Below are positions 19,272 to 28,680 of a stretch of DNA of 64,000 nt, piece by piece. The translations under genes were made by a program, and so were the position numbers. Every line of letters begins with the position of its first letter. The first letter of the stretch is position 1. A model generated the notes under the pieces. It was not told the DNA's origin, searched no databases, and saw nothing but the letters and a program-made list of their open reading frames with translations. The DNA lies in NCBI RefSeq assembly GCF_026262505.1, contig NC_067205.1:8618001-8682000 (forward strand). Direction: 5' to 3'. This DNA comes from Trichomonas vaginalis G3. Its lineage: Eukaryota; Parabasalia; Trichomonadida; Trichomonadidae.

Positions 19272-19745
19272 TTAAATAGCTTCAGGGTCAATTTCTTCAA
19301 CCATTTCACTTCCTTCGTCAATGTCAATTGAAGCTTCTTCAACCTTTGGTAAGAATTTCTGTATAACATCTTTGTTCGTTATTGTCTTCAGAGATGAAGG
19401 ATAATATTTCACATTTGTTTCACCCTTCTTATATTCTTTCTGTTCGGAAAGATTCATAGCAATACTGAAGAAGTCAATGTTAGAGTTCTTTATGACAGTA
19501 TAATGAGTATCTTTGACATTCACGAAGAAACTCTTTTGTTTCAAAACTACTGCTAACTCTTGTGAAGTATAACGTTTGCGGTCAATGACGATAGCTAATG
19601 GTCTGACATACTGACCAAACTTAGATTCTTTCACAAACTTCTTGTTAAAGATAACATTAACGTTTGAAGCATTATTGAACTCATTCTTGATGGCATTAGC
19701 GAGAGCATTGTATGAAAAGAACTTGCAATCTTGCATGTGTTTCAT
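19272..19745 (-). CDS. 157-aa hypothetical Maverick protein
   Basis: Convergent with the 71-aa gene, with only an 18-bp gap. The N-terminal ~110 residues are mixed alpha/beta with many basic residues; the tail is strongly acidic (EEASIDIDEGSEMVEEIDPE). The start ATG 19745 has a TTTATTTTAATG-type leader on the minus strand. The frame is intact; the family is not recognised. Confidence 0.55.
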   Translation of the reverse strand: MKHMQDCKFFSYNALANAIKNEFNNASNVNVIFNKKFVKESKFGQYVRPLAIVIDRKRYTSQELAVVLKQKSFFVNVKDTHYTVIKNSNIDFFSIAMNLSEQKEYKKGETNVKYYPSSLKTITNKDVIQKFLPKVEEASIDIDEGSEMVEEIDPEAI

Positions 19746-19836
19746 TAAAATAAAAATATTAAATTATTTTGAAAAATAACTTAAAAAAAATCTAATCTAA
19801 TTTTTTCAAAAATATTTTTTTTATTTCCTACTAAAG

Positions 19837-20628
19837 ATGTATCGGAAGTTGTCTAAGTTAGAACACTCGGAAATAAAACAACTTCTTACAGAAGCTAATA
19901 TAGATGTTGCAAAGCATTACGCAACAAACAAAAAAGCACTCGCTGACTTCATTAAAGACTATAATGGTGCAATAAGTTACGATAAAATTCATGAGTTCAT
20001 AAAGCCGCAACGCGGCGAGGACGAAGTCCATGCAATAGCATTTCCTTTAAATGACGTTGCTATTGACTTATATCATAGACGTTCAGTACCTCATGAAGTA
20101 AGAAGAGAGATGTTTGACATAACAAATGCGAACGTTGGTCATACTCGTAAAGCTCTTTCGCATGATGTTCGTCAAGAGATGTTTGACATAACAAATGCGA
20201 ACGTTGGTCATACTCGTAAAGCTCTTTCGCATGATGTTCGTCAAGAGATGTTTGACATAACAAATGCAAACGTTGGTCATACTCGTAAAGCTCTTTCGCA
20301 TGATGTTCGTCAAGAGATGTTTGACATAACAAATGCGAACGTTGGTGAAACAAGAAGAAGAGACGACACACTGAAACAACAGAGAAGAGAGATGTTTAAG
20401 AGCGCTATAGAACAAGTTCGCAAAGCTAACGATGTCATTCGTTCCATTGACGACAAACCAAAAGAAGGTGAGAGATGGTTAAAGAAAGATGAAGAGAATA
20501 GGAAGAGAAATGTGAAGTCAGGCAATAGACTCATTGACTTTAACATCGAAGCTTTAGATGAACCAAACAGAGACTACTTACACAAACATTTCGGTAAGGT
20601 TTTCATGAGACTCTTAAGAGAAAATTAA
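19837..20628 (+). CDS. 263-aa protein with four 23-aa tandem repeats, upstream of PolB
   Basis: The N-terminus is a helix-rich ~60-residue domain (SKLEHSEIKQLLTEANIDVA), possibly SAP/LEM-like. A GC mini-palindrome at 20004-20016 codes the PQRGEDE segment. Then a 69-bp unit (RQEMFDITNANVGHTRKALS...) is repeated about four times almost without change, followed by a charged helical tail ending VFMRLLREN. It is directly upstream of PolB on the same strand. A terminal-protein or replication accessory role is conceivable, because protein-primed polymerases need one, but nothing in the sequence proves it. Confidence 0.6.
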   Translation: MYRKLSKLEHSEIKQLLTEANIDVAKHYATNKKALADFIKDYNGAISYDKIHEFIKPQRGEDEVHAIAFPLNDVAIDLYHRRSVPHEVRREMFDITNANVGHTRKALSHDVRQEMFDITNANVGHTRKALSHDVRQEMFDITNANVGHTRKALSHDVRQEMFDITNANVGETRRRDDTLKQQRREMFKSAIEQVRKANDVIRSIDDKPKEGERWLKKDEENRKRNVKSGNRLIDFNIEALDEPNRDYLHKHFGKVFMRLLREN

Positions 20629-20646
20629 AATAAACTCACAACAGAG

Positions 20647-23600
20647 ATGGATGGTATGTTATAAACTTGGTGGAAAGTATGAATGTTCTACGTTAAACCT
20701 CAATAATATTGGAACATTACTACATCAGCTCTTGAAGGAGAACTTTATATCAGAGATAAAGCAAATGCTGCAGGTATTGTTGAAATGCACTATGACTTCT
20801 TCTTGACAAACATAAAGAATCTTACCGAAATAAAGATGTATGATTTAACAGAATATGAAGGCTTAACGATGTCAGATGTTAAGAAAGGAAAGCCACAGAA
20901 GCGACCATATAGAGATGAAAGCACACTGACAGAAAGACAGAAAAGATTATTGAACAGACTTAAACAAACAGGAGATAAACAAGATATAGATGACTTCTGG
21001 AATGAAATCCTTGGTGAAAAGAAGTTTTATAAGAAGAGAAGCGGTCAGTTCTGGAAGTATCTTTGCACATTACCTATAAATCTTGAACGCTACCAAATCT
21101 TCAATGAACTGAACAAAAGAACTGCAACACTTATGACAGAAGACAATTGTTTCGTTTATGCTTGCATTCAGGCTGGAGTAGATGAAGAAACTATTGACCA
21201 CATGAGAGAAGTCATTCGTGTTAGAGACTTTCCTCAAAGCAAAGTACAAGAAATTTCTGACGCAACAGGTATAGCATTTAATGTTACCATTGGTTACTTC
21301 AATGACTCAAGACATAATGAAATAAAGAGATACATACCAAAAGAATGTGAAACTGTTAGAACTATTGACTTACTTCTTGTTGAAGACCACTACATGCTAA
21401 ACGAAAGATTACCAATGACAACATATTTCATTCGCAACTATATAGAAATTCTCAAAGCTTGTGGTGGAATGAACATTGAGAAACAAATGAAGATTTATAC
21501 AAAGAGAGAAGATAAATATGTAGTTCGTTATGATAGAACAACACCGTTATGGAATGTTATGAAAATATTGTGGGAGTGCAAATATTTCGAACCTATTTCT
21601 TATGGAGAACTTTTCACATATACTACTGACTTATATAAACAGAACCTTGCACCATTTAAAGATTTGACATATGCTCCAAAGTATTGTGTACAACTGAAGA
21701 AGAAAGCAGAGTCAAAAGAAGTAAATAAAAATAAGTGCAAGTTCATTCCTGAGCACGTTTTCTTTGCTGACTTTGAGTGTAGTACCGATGGCTTTCATAA
21801 AGCTTTTAACATATGTTACGACAATGAAGATGGTTCAGTGAGTGAAAGCATTTGGGGTCAGAACTGTGCAACAGAATTTTTGGAGCGACTTCCTGACAAG
21901 AGTTTAATATATTTCCATAACCTCAGTTATGATATAAACTTCATCTTAAGACACATGACAGAAGTGAAAGGAACTCCCATCATTAAAGGTTCACGAACAA
22001 TGCAAATAACTGGCTTATATAAAGGAAGGGCAATTATTATAAAAGACTCTTACAGTGTTATAAATAAGAAGCTTAAACTATTTCCTGCTATGTTTAACTT
22101 ACAAACAGGACCGAAAGAAGTATTTCCATATAACTACTACAGCAGTGTTTTGTTAGCAAATGACAACAGAACTGGTGTCATTTCTGAAGCATGTAAGTTT
22201 ATCCGGGATGCAGATACATTCATGAAAAACATAGATTCCATCAAAGGTTGCAGAATAGATGAGAACCACTTCGACTTAGAAAAGTATAGCACATTTTATT
22301 GCAAACAAGATGTAAGAATTTTAAGAGAAGGTTTTGTTAAGTTCCGCAATGACATATTGAAAGAATTTGATTTAAACATTTATGACTACGTTAGTATTTG
22401 TTCTATTGCTAACAAATTGTTTGAGAACAGAGTGTACTTCCCGAATGGAAATTTATATGACCTCTCAAATAAACCAAGAGAATTTATTTCGAGATGCATT
22501 CAAGGTGGAAGATGTATGTTGTCAGATAACATTAAACAAAAGAGCGAAAAGAAACTCATTGCTGATTTCGACGCTGTTTCATTATATCCATCCGCTATAG
22601 CAAGACTTTATACTTTAGAAGGTATTCCAAAGGTTATGAAGAAAGAAATGTTAAGCACAGAGTATCTCATGAGACATTTATTTGATGACGACCAAAAGGA
22701 ACCCATTGGTGAAAAGTTTATGTCTGGCTTCTTTGTTCTCATTAAGATAACAGAGATTGGAATACATAGACACTTTCCTTTAATAGTTTGTGACCCTGAA
22801 CTAAATCCAGAACTTAATGTTCCCAGAAGTTCAAACACTTGCTGTTTAATGTATGTTGACCATATAACATTACAAGACCTCATAAAATATCAAGGTGTCA
22901 AATGTGAAGTGTTGCAAGGATACTATTACGATGGAAACAGAGATATTAGAATAAGAGATGAAGTAAAGAAGTTGTTTGAGTTAAGGTTAAAGTATAAGAA
23001 AGAAGGAAATCCTTTGCAAGAAAATATAAAGCTCATTCTGAACAGTATTTATGGCAAAACTATTCTATCTCCTATTGAGTCAAAAATAACCATAGTAAAT
23101 GACAAAGATGCTATAAGATATGCCATCAGAAACTACAACCATATAGTGAAGTTCGAAGGTTTGGATGGTTCAGATAAAACTATTTTCAAGCTAACGAAAA
23201 GTATTTGCAGACACTTTAACTTCTGTCCACTTGGTGTTAACATTCTGTCTATGTCGAAGAGAATAATGTGTGAAGTATTCTGTACTGCTGAGGACTTAGG
23301 AATGGACATCTTTTTATAGCGATACCGACAGTATGCATCTCTACAATGAAGATATCCCTCGTTTAGCTGAAGAGTTTGAGAAACGTTATGGAAGAGTTCT
23401 CATTGGTAAAAACCTTGGTCAATTTCATAGCGACTTTGCAGAAATCACACCTGGAAAACAAAGTTTAGCATACAAGTCAATATTTTGTGGAAAGAAGACT
23501 TACATAGACTTACTCACGAATGATTTAAATGAAGTTGCATTTCACTGCAGAATGAAAGGCGTGAAGCAAGATGTTATTGCTTTAACCGCTAATGAAATGT

Positions 23601-23825
23601 TTCCTGACTCTGTTCAGTGTTTCTATGATGAAGATAAAGGTTTAATGGTTCCGCAAGGAAAATTTGACAAAGACTCTGAGTTCAGTTTATGAAGTTTACA
23701 AAGCACTTTATGACGGTCAAGAGATTGGATTTGACTTATGTAAGTCTGCTACACCTGCATTTGACGAGAAGTTTAACTTTTCTATTCAGACTAAAACAAG
23801 CTTTATTCGTAAGTTGAAGTTCTGA
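20647..23825 (+). pseudogene. protein-primed family B DNA polymerase, frameshifted
   Basis: Maverick replicative polymerase. Exonuclease motifs: FADFEC (21763), YFHNLSYDIN (~21910) and YCKQDV (~22300). Polymerase motifs: A DFDAVSLYPS (~22565), B KLILNSIYGK (~23029) and C YSDTDS (~23320). The main open piece is 20785-23319. An extra T in a T5 run at about 23313 throws the frame just before motif C, whose DTDS is read only in the next frame (23333-23692). Another shift near 23685 leads to the true end at 23825. The N-terminus probably begins at ATG 20647, with one or two shifts before 20785. As written, the enzyme lacks the catalytic C motif. Confidence 0.9.
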
Positions 23826-23906
23826 GGTCATTTATTTTTGTCAGCAATGAGGTCATTCGTGATAAAAATAAGCCGCTAGCGGCAAGGGCGAAGCCCATGA
23901 GGTCAT

Positions 23907-24767
23907 TTACAATACTGCGATGGTAGAGTTTAAGAGTTGTGCTTCAATGTAGAGACAGTCCTTATGGTCTGGAGGTAGCAAAACAGGTGCTTTATGGTCA
24001 TGAGTGGAGAACATGTCTATCCAAAACTCACGATTGAAGCCAGTAAGCTTGTAATACTTAGGATTTGGCAGTGGTGAAGTTCTTGTATGACCAATGAACT
24101 CATTTTCAACTCCCTTACTTAAGTTTGAATATAATATAGCTTGCTTTCTATCCCAAATGCCAGGTGTTACAATCTTTGAAAATTCATTTTTCCTCGGAAG
24201 CATTGCATAATAATTGAAAACATTTTTTGAAGTCATCATTTGGTTCAGAGATTTGAAATCTTATACGTAATGGATTTTTTTTCTTTTTAGCGACTTCATT
24301 GAATGGTGAGAATACAATGAATTGACAGTCATGAGTTCCATCTTCATTTTCATTAAATTCATAATGAAAGTCTATAAGTTGTGGCCGACTACCTTCTTCC
24401 TTCAGTTGTGCAAGAAACTCACGTAAAGGCTGTAAAGTTTGTACTTCAATGTTGAACTTTTTCTCGAACATCTCATTAAATGAAATCATACATTGCAACA
24501 ATGTTGTATCGTCTTTAAAGTATTTGTATATGTGAATGTTTTGGGCGCTTAAAGACTGTTCGTCATTTTCTATCTCGACTTGAAGTATAAAGTCAACCTT
24601 TCTGAAAGCACGTGTTATATACATAGATGTTATGCCAATGTACTTCTCTTCATTTATGTTCACAATCCAGTCTGTTGGAAACTTAAACGTTACTCTCTGT
24701 TCCCCTTTATTTTGACGTCAGGGTTTTCACTACTGAACGCAACAGATAAAGGTATTTGTCTATACAT
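23907..24767 (-). pseudogene. candidate minor capsid protein (copy 2 of 3), frameshifted
   Basis: Starts at ATG 24767. An early shift near 24695 leads into VTFKFPTDWIV followed by KYIGITSMYITRAFRK. This matches the F-x2-P-x2-W...IGxRxM block of the proteins at 8114 and 59236. A second shift in an A-run near 24190 joins the piece 24184-24663 to 23907-24239. The C-terminal part has DRKQAILYSNLSKG and a late WIDMFSTHDHKAP segment, similar in place to VWFTTDGRKR of the 59236 copy. Two GC palindromes lie just beyond its end (23872-23896). The role is inferred as virion structural. Confidence 0.5.
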
Positions 24768-24791
24768 TTAATTCGGATAAAAATAAACCAT

Positions 24792-25052
24792 TTACTCTTT
24801 CTTTGCTTCAGCTTCTTTAGCTTTTGCTTCAGCTTCTTCTCTAGCTTTCTTCGCCAGCAAACGTGGGTTCTTTTGTCTTCCAGCAGCTAATGCAGCAAGT
24901 TGTTTTTCACTAAGTTTTCTCTTTGGTCTCTCTGGCTTTTGTTCTTGTTTTTGTTCCTTCAGTTCGGATAAAATTTGCTCACGAATTTCTTTCTTCAATG
25001 CTTCAACATCTATGACCCCTTGGGTCTTGTCCGTAGGGCTTGTCTGAGTCAT
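24792..25052 (-). CDS. 86-aa Lys/Glu/Ala-rich protein
   Basis: I chose ATG 25052 (MTQTSPT) over the longer frame to 25073. A helical acidic first half (ALKKEIREQILSELKEQ) runs into a strongly basic KPERPKRKLSEKQLAALAAG segment and a coiled AREEAEAKAKEAEAKKE end. It is probably a nucleic-acid-binding or core-like protein with a nuclear signal; this is inference. It is divergent from 25098. Confidence 0.6.
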   Translation of the reverse strand: MTQTSPTDKTQGVIDVEALKKEIREQILSELKEQKQEQKPERPKRKLSEKQLAALAAGRQKNPRLLAKKAREEAEAKAKEAEAKKE

Positions 25053-25097
25053 TTGACTGCAGATAAAAAACAAAATTAAAACTTTAACCGGTGTAAA

Positions 25098-25523
25098 ATG
25101 AGCTTGTCAAAATCAGAGCGAGAGTCTATTATATTAAATGACGCAAGAGGAATACAACATCCTTTCTATTACGTAAGTCAGAGTAAAGATGGTAAAATAT
25201 ACGTAAGAAAAAGAAAGGTTCCATTAGCGAATGCAGAAAGCGACAACATTAAGGTGTATGGCAAGGGTGAAGTCCACGTTAAGCCTTCTATTCAAACTGA
25301 AAAGTCAATAGAACCAGAAGAAAAGAAGCCAGATGTACTTTCAATAACGAACCAAGAGCTTATTGCAAAGTTCGTGAATTTCATTGAAAAACAAACCGAG
25401 TCAAAGAATCCTGACCCGCCAGTGAAAGAAGTTGAGACAAAAGAGAATGTACAGTTCATTGAAAATGTCAAGAAACAACTTCCACCACGAATGCCAAGAA
25501 GAAGAGTGAGAATAATGAAGTAA
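25098..25523 (+). CDS. 141-aa basic-tailed protein with the shared small N-terminal domain
   Basis: The N-terminal ~45 residues (SERESIILNDARG, HPFYYVSQSKDGKIYVRKRK) match the domain at the start of the 80-aa proteins and of the gene at 63022. A Pro/Lys/Glu-rich linker follows, and the C-terminus is arginine-rich (PPRMPRRRVRIMK). It sits directly before the candidate major capsid gene with a 27-bp gap that includes ATTTTTATCC. The homologue in the second Maverick has a similar architecture, so this is a conserved Maverick gene; a virion or DNA-binding role is plausible. Confidence 0.6.
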   Translation: MSLSKSERESIILNDARGIQHPFYYVSQSKDGKIYVRKRKVPLANAESDNIKVYGKGEVHVKPSIQTEKSIEPEEKKPDVLSITNQELIAKFVNFIEKQTESKNPDPPVKEVETKENVQFIENVKKQLPPRMPRRRVRIMK

Positions 25524-25550
25524 ATAGATATTTTTATCCGAAGTAAATAC

Positions 25551-27125
25551 ATGCAGAACGAACAGTTAAACGAATTTACTCCAGCAGAGCATATTCATCA
25601 GATTCGCTCATATTTCGATATCATAGACAATGCAGTTCAAATTGGTGACACTAATAGAAAATATTCTGACGCAAAGATTCCATCACAACCTGGAACTGCT
25701 AAAGATAACACATGGGTAACATTCAATCTCTCACCTCCTGGTGAAAATATGTTGGACCTTTACAATACATTCATTACGTATAAAATGGAAGGTCAATTTA
25801 TTGTAGATAAAGAAATTGGTTCAGGTTCCAATAAAACAAACCCACCAGGATTTTGGATTGGTTTCGATGACGCTTTCTATGCAGTTGCTGGATATCAAAT
25901 CCTTGCAAATGGTCGTATCGTATATTCTCAAGACAACGCAAGAGAAGAAGCATATATAACTTCAAACTCACAAACTACCGAACAAATAAAGAAAGTAGAT
26001 GTTTTCTCAAAGACTCGACATGAAGATGTATGGAGTCATTCGGGAACATGCAGAACAGGACAAATTGTTAGCGGTCCAATTACAGCAGGAAAATCATTTG
26101 ATTTTAAGCTTCGTTTAAGAATTCCTGTTAGAAGATTCCTTCCATTAGAAGCTATTCGATTTATTCCTGCATTTGCTGGTAACATTCAGCTTAAAGTAAA
26201 GTTCAGTAGCGACGCCTTACAATGCACATCTATATCTGTAAATGATATCATTGCTTTCAATCCAACTCTTAAAGTTGCATTTGCTTCAGATTCAAATCCA
26301 CCGACAAATAAATTTGTTCCATGGAATGAACCATTCACTATGATAACGAAGGCAGTAGAAGCTAGTGGAACAGTTACTATTACAACTGTAACCCAGCAAC
26401 TATTTCGAACAAAGATGGATTTTAATGAATGTTTCATTCATCCAAAGTCATTCTCTTTAGACCCTAACATTTATACAGAACTTGTAGAACATTATACAAA
26501 CGAGGCTTTATGTTTTCCTGTTAAAGTTATGGATTGGATTCCTATGGATGGTTCATTCTCAAAGAATACAGATAGTTCAAGTGCAACATTTACAGCAGCT
26601 TATACGCCTATTAATGTTAAAAGTATTTGGGCACTATTTAGAAAGAAAGACAACTATTATGTTAATTTTGAGAACCCTAAGTTTAAATATCTTCAGCTTT
26701 CCATGGGAGCTTATGGAAATATGCCTGCAGAACCTGAAAAATCATATGGACCTGTATTTTATGAAATGGTTGCGAACGCTTGCAATACAAACAATGATAT
26801 GATAGGATTTAATGAAGATGTTATGAGGTCATTGGTGGATGATGGTAGTGTGGAACATAAATGGGATAGCTATGACAACACACATTTCTTATGTGGTTTT
26901 CCAACTGAAGTGGACTTTTGCTTCCAGCAAGGTCAAACATCTACTGCTCCAATAACATACAAATTGTCTGTTAAAGGACCTATTGAACTAGCAACTGAAA
27001 ATGTACCAAAGCCACTTATTGGATTTATGAGGGATTGTTGCTTTGCCATTCAGGTGCGTGCTAATGGAATCCCAATAATAAGACTTGACGACTATAACTT
27101 AGCAACTGACGACAGTGAGGAATAA
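25551..27125 (+). CDS. candidate major capsid protein (double jelly-roll), 524 aa, intact
   Basis: The longest intact frame of the Maverick besides the broken PolB. It is beta-rich throughout with few charged helices. It includes TWVTFNLSPPGENMLDLYN (~55), WIGFDDAFYAVAGYQI (~104), FKLRLRIPVRRFLP (~186) and PLIGFMRDCCFAIQVRANG near the end. A length of ~520 residues, position between a basic small protein and a membrane-anchored protein, and orientation fit the Maverick major capsid proteins, which have two stacked jelly rolls. The identity rests on size, composition and context rather than on a short motif. It remains open while several neighbours are broken. ATTTTTATCC lies 20 bp before the ATG. 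Confidence 0.7.
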   Translation: MQNEQLNEFTPAEHIHQIRSYFDIIDNAVQIGDTNRKYSDAKIPSQPGTAKDNTWVTFNLSPPGENMLDLYNTFITYKMEGQFIVDKEIGSGSNKTNPPGFWIGFDDAFYAVAGYQILANGRIVYSQDNAREEAYITSNSQTTEQIKKVDVFSKTRHEDVWSHSGTCRTGQIVSGPITAGKSFDFKLRLRIPVRRFLPLEAIRFIPAFAGNIQLKVKFSSDALQCTSISVNDIIAFNPTLKVAFASDSNPPTNKFVPWNEPFTMITKAVEASGTVTITTVTQQLFRTKMDFNECFIHPKSFSLDPNIYTELVEHYTNEALCFPVKVMDWIPMDGSFSKNTDSSSATFTAAYTPINVKSIWALFRKKDNYYVNFENPKFKYLQLSMGAYGNMPAEPEKSYGPVFYEMVANACNTNNDMIGFNEDVMRSLVDDGSVEHKWDSYDNTHFLCGFPTEVDFCFQQGQTSTAPITYKLSVKGPIELATENVPKPLIGFMRDCCFAIQVRANGIPIIRLDDYNLATDDSEE

Positions 27126-27155
27126 AGGATGAACGTTTATTTTTAAAGCTTATAA

Positions 27156-27581
27156 ATGAGTTCTTCATCAAGCTCTCGTGAACCTTCACCATCTATGAAA
27201 CAAACTTTACCAAACGATTATGGAGCACCTATTGAATATTTCTTACGAGCTGCACAATGGCAAAGAGCAGTCTCACCAAGGTTAGGTGTTCCACCAGCTC
27301 CTGTCAAAAATAGCATTTGGTCAAGTCCTTATATAAGATATGGTCTCCCACTAGGTTTGCTAGCTACAGCAGGAGCAGTTATGATGTTGAAAAGAAATAA
27401 AGCAAATGTTGTAAATAATACTGAAGTAGCTGAAGTTAAACAAACTCCAACGCCTTCAATGACTCCTGAACCTATGGAAGTACAAACTCCTGTTCAAAAG
27501 TCAACTCCTAAACCGACTCCAACATTTAAACCAGAACCTACTCCTCAAATAAATCGTAAAACTCCTGCGTTTCCTTACTGA
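27156..27581 (+). CDS. 141-aa single-pass membrane protein, Pro/Thr-rich tail
   Basis: Ser-rich N-terminus, then one hydrophobic segment (~residues 68-85, YGLPLGLLATAGAVMML) followed by KRNK. After it comes a Pro/Thr-rich tail with repeated TPxP and PEP units ending TPAFPY. It lies 30 bp after the capsid gene with a TTTATTTTTAAAGC leader. It is probably a virion-membrane or scaffold protein; this is inference. Confidence 0.6.
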   Translation: MSSSSSSREPSPSMKQTLPNDYGAPIEYFLRAAQWQRAVSPRLGVPPAPVKNSIWSSPYIRYGLPLGLLATAGAVMMLKRNKANVVNNTEVAEVKQTPTPSMTPEPMEVQTPVQKSTPKPTPTFKPEPTPQINRKTPAFPY

Positions 27582-27629
27582 AAAAATAACGTTATTTTTA
27601 TTTAATATTATAATTTTTATTTGATTGAA

Positions 27630-27866
27630 ATGACGACTAAAGTCACTGAAGCAATGAAACAAAAGTTTTTGGTAGAATACATTAAATCAGGAACTATTCC
27701 AGAAGGTTTTTACATTCATACTATGAAGGATGGTAGAGTTCAGTTTAGAAAGATAAAGCAACCATTAGATAAAGAAGGAATTTTGAGAAAGATTAAACTC
27801 CATGAGGACAACATTGCTGAACTTAAGAAGAAGTTAGAAGAGTTGGAGAAAGGAAGAGAGTTATAA
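27630..27866 (+). CDS. 78-aa K/E-rich protein, Maverick copy
   Basis: Nearly identical to the 80-aa proteins at 2236-2478 and 44504-44746, differing mainly in the last residues (KGREL instead of KADDSEE). The TIR begins at 27850 and overwrites the end. I start at ATG 27630; the upstream TTG frame is ignored. The TTATTTTTATTTAATATTATA tract precedes it. It has the same small domain plus coiled coil. This is direct evidence of exchange between the Maverick and the palindromic element. Confidence 0.75.
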   Translation: MTTKVTEAMKQKFLVEYIKSGTIPEGFYIHTMKDGRVQFRKIKQPLDKEGILRKIKLHEDNIAELKKKLEELEKGREL

Positions 27867-27882
27867 AACAATGAATTCAACA

Positions 27883-27930
27883 GGGTGAAAAAAGAGGTGA
27901 AAAAACAGGTGAGATCTCACCGCTTCACCT
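27883..27930. terminator. AGATCT palindrome module in right TIR
   Basis: GGTGAAAAAAGAGGTG repeated, then GGTGAGATCTCACCGCTTCACCT. Inverted copy of 7287-7335, located between the 78-aa and 106-aa genes. Confidence 0.4.
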
Positions 27931-28029
27931 AAATTTATTTTTGCGCTATGTTTTCATACGTGTGGGAGTGGTGATATCATTTATTTTTAAGTTTATTTTT
28001 TATTTTATTTTTATTTTATTTGGATGTAA

Positions 28030-28350
28030 ATGACGAAAACTATTGAGATAACAAACTACAACGGTCATGAGTTCAAGAATTTGTTCTTCGTTCCTCGTGA
28101 AAATACATTCTATCAGATACGAGGGAGAAAGGGTAAAGTTAGTTTGAGCGTTTATGACAACAAACATAATGGAAAGTTTATACAAGCATACGATACAAAC
28201 GGTAAGCGTGTTTCATTAGCTTTGTCAAAACTTACAGGTATAAACTATGACAGTGATTTTGACCTATATGAAGAAGAAAGTGAGTCAGAAGATTATGAGC
28301 TGTTATGTGAAGCACAGCAATGGGAGGAGTTGCAATACTTTTGTAAGTGA
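28030..28350 (+). CDS. TIR-encoded 106-aa protein, right copy
   Basis: Identical product to 6867-7187, as it lies in the inverted terminal repeat, here read rightward toward the end of the element. It shows the same HEFKNLFFVP and FYQIRGRKGK segments and acidic tail. Confidence 0.7.
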   Translation: MTKTIEITNYNGHEFKNLFFVPRENTFYQIRGRKGKVSLSVYDNKHNGKFIQAYDTNGKRVSLALSKLTGINYDSDFDLYEEESESEDYELLCEAQQWEELQYFCK

Positions 28351-28556
28351 GAACGCTTATTTTTTACATTAATGAAGTCGTTTGTGAAAACGTTAGTGAA
28401 GTGAAGTGGTTGGCGGCTTTGTAAATATTTAATGTTAAGTTAGTGTTGTCGTTTGTGTTGTAAAATATATGTTAACGGTTTTGTAAAGTGTCAAATTCAC
28501 ATATCAGGGGTAAGGAGGCGCGCAGTGTCTCCGTACCCATGATAGTTATACTAACT

Positions 28557-28561
28557 ACAAG
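28557..28561. repeat. target site duplication ACAAG, right copy
   Basis: ACAAG directly after the Maverick end, followed by AGAGTAATC, the displaced 3' part of the HNH gene. Confidence 0.95.
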
Positions 28562-28680
28562 AGAGTAATCTTATGCATAAACAAATTCAAACACTTGTAC
28601 GGCTTCATGTAGGACAAACATTATTTTTCAACACTAACGCCAACACGTAGGACAAACATTCATGACTAACATTACTGTAT
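28562..28680. other. displaced 3' tail of the left-arm HNH gene and spacer
   Basis: Collinear with 40205-40326 of the right arm. The first ~60 bases hold the last codons of the HNH gene cut away by the Maverick; the rest has two AGGACAAACATT words before the repeat array. Confidence 0.75.

Larger units (their letters stand above)
6661..28556. mobile_element. complete Maverick/Polinton, 21,896 bp
   Basis: Bounded by perfect or near-perfect 707-bp TIRs starting AGTTAGTATAAC and a 5-bp ACAAG duplication. It carries the Maverick core: protein-primed PolB, retroviral-type integrase, packaging ATPase and a candidate major capsid protein. It also has candidate minor capsid proteins, a collagen/fibre protein and a KilA-N protein. 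Many reading frames are broken by single-base shifts. It lies inside the HNH gene of the palindromic element, and its gene order has two TIR-embedded copies of a 106-aa gene facing inward-out at the two ends. Confidence 0.95.
27850..28556 (-). repeat. right TIR of inner Maverick (707 bp)
   Basis: Inverted copy of 6661-7367, containing the second copy of the 106-aa gene and an AGATCT module. The first base toward the flank is T28556 of CTAACT. Confidence 0.95.

Noticed and set aside
23310-23335. Programmed ribosomal frameshift in PolB
   Set aside because: No typical slippery heptamer plus pseudoknot is seen, and many other genes of the element carry similar one-base shifts, so decay or error is simpler.
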